Below are positions 60,220 through 64,000 of a DNA stretch of 64,000 bases, piece after piece. The notes under the pieces are model-generated. The model saw only the letters and a program-made list of their open reading frames with translations. It was not told the origin of the DNA and did not search any database. Numbering within the stretch: the stretch's first letter is position 1; each line of letters starts with the position of its first letter. Where the stretch lies: contig JAOTSS010000002.1 in assembly GCA_029864805.1 (NCBI GenBank), forward strand, positions 1 to 64,000, in the 5' to 3' direction. The DNA comes from Candidatus Nitrosopumilus sp. GTDB lineage: Archaea; Thermoproteota; Nitrososphaeria; Nitrososphaerales; Nitrosopumilaceae. The position numbers and the translations under genes are program-made.

Positions 60220-60498
60220 TTACTCTACATGCTTTTTTTCTTTTCTTTTGACGCTGTCTTTTTTCCTTCTTGCACCAAAGCTAATCAGCACTAACAAAAA
60301 TCCAATACCAATAAGCATTCCAGCTAATGTGTTGTAGTCTTGATTCTCTTGTTGCGCAATTAATAAATCAACTGTTTCTTCTTCAGTCATCCCTGTCTGA
60401 CCTGCAGGCATCATTGCGCTGAGATTTACGATTAATATTGTCCCGACAATAATCATTGCAAGACCTCCTGCTAGCATTTTTTTATCAACTAGGACCAT
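60220..60498 (-). CDS. Two-helix membrane protein
   Basis: 92 residues from ATG 60496-60498. Two membrane segments (about residues 10-28 and 60-78) and a basic C-terminal tail; the loop is acidic. Unknown role. Confidence 0.65.
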   Translation of the reverse strand: MVLVDKKMLAGGLAMIIVGTILIVNLSAMMPAGQTGMTEEETVDLLIAQQENQDYNTLAGMLIGIGFLLVLISFGARRKKDSVKRKEKKHVE

Positions 60499-60745
60499 TG
60501 ATAACACTAGTTACTGTTTTACCATATATTAGGTATTTTCTTATCCTGAAATCCTTTAGGCGGAACTGATAATCTGCTCTCATACCCCATTTCTCATTTA
60601 ATGACGAATATTGAAAAAATGGAATTTGCAATATATGTGATCAAAGTTCTAAATTTCTCTGAGATCAAGACACTGAGAAATCACTCTCTGATATTCATCG
60701 ACACAGTTAACTTGAGTCTAAGATTTGTTAATTTGAAAATCAGAT

Positions 60746-62230
60746 ATGAGAAATAAACTAGTAGAGATTAGCTTATTAGTTATATTATGCAGTCTTGGAT
60801 TTTCAAATCTTTCTTATGCTCAGGATGCTCAAATATCAGGCGGTGTTGATGTTGATGGTACGTGGTATCTGGGAGAGGGTCTTAAAGGAGGAGATTATTT
60901 TGAGTATTCTTTATGTGAAATAAATCTCAATGACTGCTCACCTATTAAATTAAAAATGTGGATCAAGGGAGAGATGCAAAATATCAGTGAAACATTGTGG
61001 GATGCAAAAGTTGTGATTATTGATGGCAATAAAGTCATTAAAGGTTCATTGGGTCTTGGTAAAACCACTCCTGATCCTATATTATTTGATAAGGATCTTT
61101 TTGATTATGTAATTGCAATCAAATCTTCATTAAATTGGCTGTCTGCTTTTGCTACTGCAAATGAATATGATAGACTTCATGGACCGCAAGAGTTTAGATC
61201 TGCCAAATGGGGAAATATTGGTCCACTTGGTGGTGGTAGTGATGCCCCATTAATTCCAAATCGAATAGAAACAATAGATTCACCTGTTGGAACTGTAGAT
61301 GCTATTGTTGTTGGTTGGTATACTGGTAATGATAATGAAATATGGATAGTAGATGATTTCCCTTTTCCTGTTAAAGCATTAACCTATACACGAATTACTC
61401 CCAACCATATTCCAGTACTATATCAATTCACTTTGCTAAAATATGAAGAAAATATAGTGAATGATCCTTTCAAAGATGTAGAAGAAACAATTCAAAAAGA
61501 AGAGTTGTTGGAGTGTCCTACAAAATTTTATGATTATGTAAGTGAACGTGCTGCTACAGATACATATTCTATGATGATTCAATACAACTACTCTCCAGAA
61601 AATCCGGTTGAAGGTTGTAATATTGATTGGAAGATAAATTTCATGAGCAAGTATAATGAAATTGAAATTCTAGACCAAATTCACTATGATATTTTGGTTG
61701 TCGATGAGCAAGGAAACAAACTGCGTTCATATGCACAAGACATAGGCAAAGATAAACTGTTTAATGAATTTGGCCGAGTTCATCACCTTATTCCAATTAA
61801 AGAAAAAGCTGGACTTGTTCATTATGCCATATTTGTTTATGGTACAGGACCAGAACAAGAAGAGCCAGATGTTGCAATGGGCGGATTTGCAGTTGTGGAT
61901 ATTGAAATTGAAGAAAATCCATTACTTGAAAAATTAAGTACAGATGTTGTTTTACCTTCTAAAATCCCTGCTTGGATTAAGAATAATGCTGGATGGTGGT
62001 CAGAAGGGCAAATTGACGATGAAACATTTGTTCAAGGCATTCAATTTTTAATTAAATACAATGTATTGCAAATCCAATATACATCCCAGGGAGAAATTTC
62101 TGAAGATGATACAATTCCAATTTGGATTAAAAATAATGCAAAGTGGTGGAGTGAGGGAAATATCACTGAGACTGATTTCCTCAAAGGAATTGAATATATG
62201 ATAAATACCGGAATTATAAAAGTAATTTAG
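60746..62230 (+). CDS. Secreted protein with two C-terminal WIKN modules
   Basis: 494 residues. A signal peptide ending near residue 25, a large extracellular beta-rich part, and two C-terminal copies of the module P-A-W-I-K-N-N-A-G-W-W and P-I-W-I-K-N-N-A-K-W-W. This module also occurs in the nuclease at 24135 and is widespread in marine ammonia-oxidising archaea. The module may be an extracellular docking or assembly domain; no enzymatic motif seen. Confidence 0.75.
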   Translation: MRNKLVEISLLVILCSLGFSNLSYAQDAQISGGVDVDGTWYLGEGLKGGDYFEYSLCEINLNDCSPIKLKMWIKGEMQNISETLWDAKVVIIDGNKVIKGSLGLGKTTPDPILFDKDLFDYVIAIKSSLNWLSAFATANEYDRLHGPQEFRSAKWGNIGPLGGGSDAPLIPNRIETIDSPVGTVDAIVVGWYTGNDNEIWIVDDFPFPVKALTYTRITPNHIPVLYQFTLLKYEENIVNDPFKDVEETIQKEELLECPTKFYDYVSERAATDTYSMMIQYNYSPENPVEGCNIDWKINFMSKYNEIEILDQIHYDILVVDEQGNKLRSYAQDIGKDKLFNEFGRVHHLIPIKEKAGLVHYAIFVYGTGPEQEEPDVAMGGFAVVDIEIEENPLLEKLSTDVVLPSKIPAWIKNNAGWWSEGQIDDETFVQGIQFLIKYNVLQIQYTSQGEISEDDTIPIWIKNNAKWWSEGNITETDFLKGIEYMINTGIIKVI

Positions 62231-62336
62231 GTTCTAAAATCTTTGTTTAGATAATCGTTTAAGTTTTGTAAAAAAAACAAACAAACGTTAAAAATTTACA
62301 GCACATGTTATTGTACTAGTTTCACATAACGATATA

Positions 62337-62477
62337 ATGGTATATTCTAACGCATTGTATTTTGCATCACACTTTGACAGGTTGACTGACGAATTACTCT
62401 CAAGTTTCAGTGTAAAACAAAAATCACAAAAAGCAATCATGAAAAATAACACAAATCAAAATAAAACACAAGACTGA
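62337..62477 (+). CDS. Unknown 46-residue protein
   Basis: ATG 62337 to TGA 62475-62477. Polar, Lys/Asn/Gln-rich C-terminus. No motif. Confidence 0.35.
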   Translation: MVYSNALYFASHFDRLTDELLSSFSVKQKSQKAIMKNNTNQNKTQD

Positions 62478-62515
62478 ATTCTGTTTCTTTGACTAGATTG
62501 GGGATGTTATAATAA

Positions 62516-62809
62516 TTATGCAAAACCTTCAGGTGGCTTTTGAACAAAAACGTTGCATACAAGTACATCTGTTTTTGAATCCCTGTACTGAACATTGCAT
62601 GAGACAAACTTTCCCTTCAATGCACGCTCTAGATCTTCTTTTGTAGTTTCCCCATATTGCGGTTGATCCGGATCATCTACTTTTCCAATCATTATTTTTT
62701 CAGTTTTACCATATTCTTCCTGATTGTCTTTTCGTGTGTGACTTACAAGTAATTCAAATACGTTGTTTGTTAGAATTCCAATAACTGCTCCACCAATTCC
62801 ATCTCCCAT
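62516..62809 (-). CDS. Unknown protein, 97 residues
   Basis: Glycine-rich hydrophobic N-terminus (G-D-G-I-G-G-A-V-I-G), then beta-rich, with two Cys. Same strand as the MqnD-like gene, starting 27 nt beyond its stop. No family recognised. Confidence 0.6.
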   Translation of the reverse strand: MGDGIGGAVIGILTNNVFELLVSHTRKDNQEEYGKTEKIMIGKVDDPDQPQYGETTKEDLERALKGKFVSCNVQYRDSKTDVLVCNVFVQKPPEGFA

Positions 62810-62835
62810 GGTTTCAAAATTTTTTTGTTCTATAA

Positions 62836-63663
62836 TTACTTGGTGGCTATGCTTAGTTCAAAATCTGGAACCAATTTTCTCTCTTTTGCCATCTCAAAGA
62901 GTTTTCTTATTGATTCTTCGCCTGGATCTCCCATGTTGACTGTCACGTGATTAACATACATTTTGACAAACTTTTCAATTAACTCACGTTGTTTTCCTCT
63001 GGAATATTGCATTGCATATTCTATTGCGTCATCAAAATTTTCTAAACCAAACTCTATTGATGATTGAAGATATTTGTCAAACTTTGCAATTGTTTCCATG
63101 CCTAGGTCTGTTCTCATTACATTGATTCCAAGTGGAACTGGTAGGCCATCTGTTATCTCATTCCACCATTTGCCCACATCTAAAATTTTGACGTTACCCT
63201 CTTGCTCGTATGATAACTGGGTTTCATGAATCACAAGTCCTGCGTCAACCTTGCCAGACTTTACTGCTTCTGGAATATTACTAAAATTCATCTCAACATA
63301 ATCGAATTTTCCAATCATCAACTGAAGCAGTAAAAATGCAGATGTCATTTTTCCAGGTATTGCAATTTTACATTTTTTTAACTCATCAATTGATTTTTGC
63401 TCTTTTGCTGTAACAATTGGACCATATCCTATTCCAAAGCTTCCGCCACTTCTCAATATTGTATATCTTGGAATGTATGCACATGCATGAACTGAAACTG
63501 CAGTAACATCAAGTTCCGGATCTGTTGCCTTGCGATTTAATTTCTCAATATCCTCAATAACATGATTTACTTTAAAGTCTGGAGATGGAACTTTCCCTGT
63601 GAACATTCCATAAAACATGAATGCGTCATCTGAATCAGGAGTATGACCTACAGAAATTTCCAT
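62836..63663 (-). CDS. mqnD: MqnA/MqnD-family protein (likely MqnD-like)
   Basis: 275 residues, family length. T-P-D-S-D-D-A-F-M-F-Y (residues 8-18) fits the N-terminal loop of MqnD, where D and F contact the substrate; V-T-A-V-S-V-H-A and G-I-G-Y-G-P-I follow. The fold is a periplasmic-binding protein type. MqnD makes 1,4-dihydroxy-6-naphthoate from a cyclic futalosine product, so with MqnE it supports futalosine-type menaquinone synthesis. A solute-binding role is the alternative. Confidence 0.8.
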   Translation of the reverse strand: MEISVGHTPDSDDAFMFYGMFTGKVPSPDFKVNHVIEDIEKLNRKATDPELDVTAVSVHACAYIPRYTILRSGGSFGIGYGPIVTAKEQKSIDELKKCKIAIPGKMTSAFLLLQLMIGKFDYVEMNFSNIPEAVKSGKVDAGLVIHETQLSYEQEGNVKILDVGKWWNEITDGLPVPLGINVMRTDLGMETIAKFDKYLQSSIEFGLENFDDAIEYAMQYSRGKQRELIEKFVKMYVNHVTVNMGDPGEESIRKLFEMAKERKLVPDFELSIATK

Positions 63664-63746
63664 GATTGTTCCCTAAATTCTCGTAATAAATATCAAAACC
63701 TATTTTGAATCGTTTTTCTAATATATGTCTGAAATAACTCGTTATT

Positions 63747-64000
63747 ATGAATTCTATCAAAGCATATGAAAAAGACATTGAATCTCAGCTGAGTTTCTTG
63801 AAATCTTTTAAAAAACAAAAACCAATTCCTCCAAAAATTCAAAAAAATATTTTGTTTACTGGCAGTGGTGACTCCCTTGTATCTGCAATGTTGGCAGAAT
63901 CCTTTTCCAGTGGAATTGTAAAAGCAATGGATCCACTAGATTTGTATTCAAACAAACAACTTGTAAAATCTAAACATGTCTATTTTGTATCCATCTCTGG
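63747..64000 (+). CDS. SIS-domain sugar isomerase-like, partial
   Basis: ATG at 63747; the frame is open to the window end. The visible 84 residues end in F-V-S-I-S, following F-T-G-S-G-D-S-L and H-V-Y. The G-S-G-D-S motif is typical of SIS domains as in archaeal phosphoglucose/phosphomannose isomerases. The rest is outside the window. Confidence 0.7.
   Translation, partial: MNSIKAYEKDIESQLSFLKSFKKQKPIPPKIQKNILFTGSGDSLVSAMLAESFSSGIVKAMDPLDLYSNKQLVKSKHVYFVSIS

Overview
The window looks like chromosome of a marine ammonia-oxidising archaeon of the Nitrosopumilus type (Nitrososphaerota/Thaumarchaeota). The evidence is indirect: strong AT richness, many TTG/GTG starts, archaeal promoters about 25 nt ahead of start codons, secreted Met/His-rich and cupredoxin-type copper proteins, the secreted W-I-K-N-rich module, several small roadblock-like proteins, and futalosine-type menaquinone genes. 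No rRNA or tRNA gene was recognised, so the assignment rests on protein families.

Layout. 1-24 kb: host accessory and housekeeping genes. These include a repeat-built coiled-coil protein, an AbiTii-like winged-helix protein, a glutamine synthetase-like protein, methyltransferases, a secreted DUF1264-like copper-type protein, a free-standing Cdc48 N-domain, a dicarboxylate/glutamate symporter, a split GT4 glycosyltransferase, a Met-rich plastocyanin and a DUF2589 gene pair. 24.7-38.1 kb: a decayed head-tail provirus. It keeps an intact large terminase, a probable small terminase, a tyrosine integrase, a capsid-protein fragment, a second broken terminase-like gene and many tiny zinc-finger genes; several genes carry nonsense codons or frameshifts. 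Two near-identical operator/promoter modules built on GTTAAC palindromes lie beside the integrase. 38-54.8 kb: host genes again (YwbE-like, SWIM, ArsC/Spx-like, PAC2, SNF2 helicase, superoxide dismutase, FAD oxidase, HD-GNAT fusion, membrane J-protein, Lrp regulator). 55.1-56.9 kb: a second small degenerate island of ATGA-overlapping cysteine-rich mini-genes, one related to a broken gene near 23.7 kb. 57-64 kb: TPR protein, two menaquinone-pathway enzymes (MqnE-like, MqnD-like), a thiamine-binding protein, a large secreted protein and the start of a SIS-domain gene.

Themes. Copper and secretion: several exported proteins have metal-binding side chains, and two share an N-terminal K-Y-G-S...L-C-S-E-I-P module. 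Small zinc proteins: at least a dozen proteins under 60 residues were found by reading the gaps, concentrated in the two mobile islands. Decay: nonsense codons and homopolymer frameshifts cluster in these islands, alongside a broken response regulator (48.5 kb) and an unidentified broken gene (16.1 kb). The provirus lacks a visible portal, protease and complete capsid gene, so it is probably no longer productive by itself, although its integrase, terminase and operator modules look intact.
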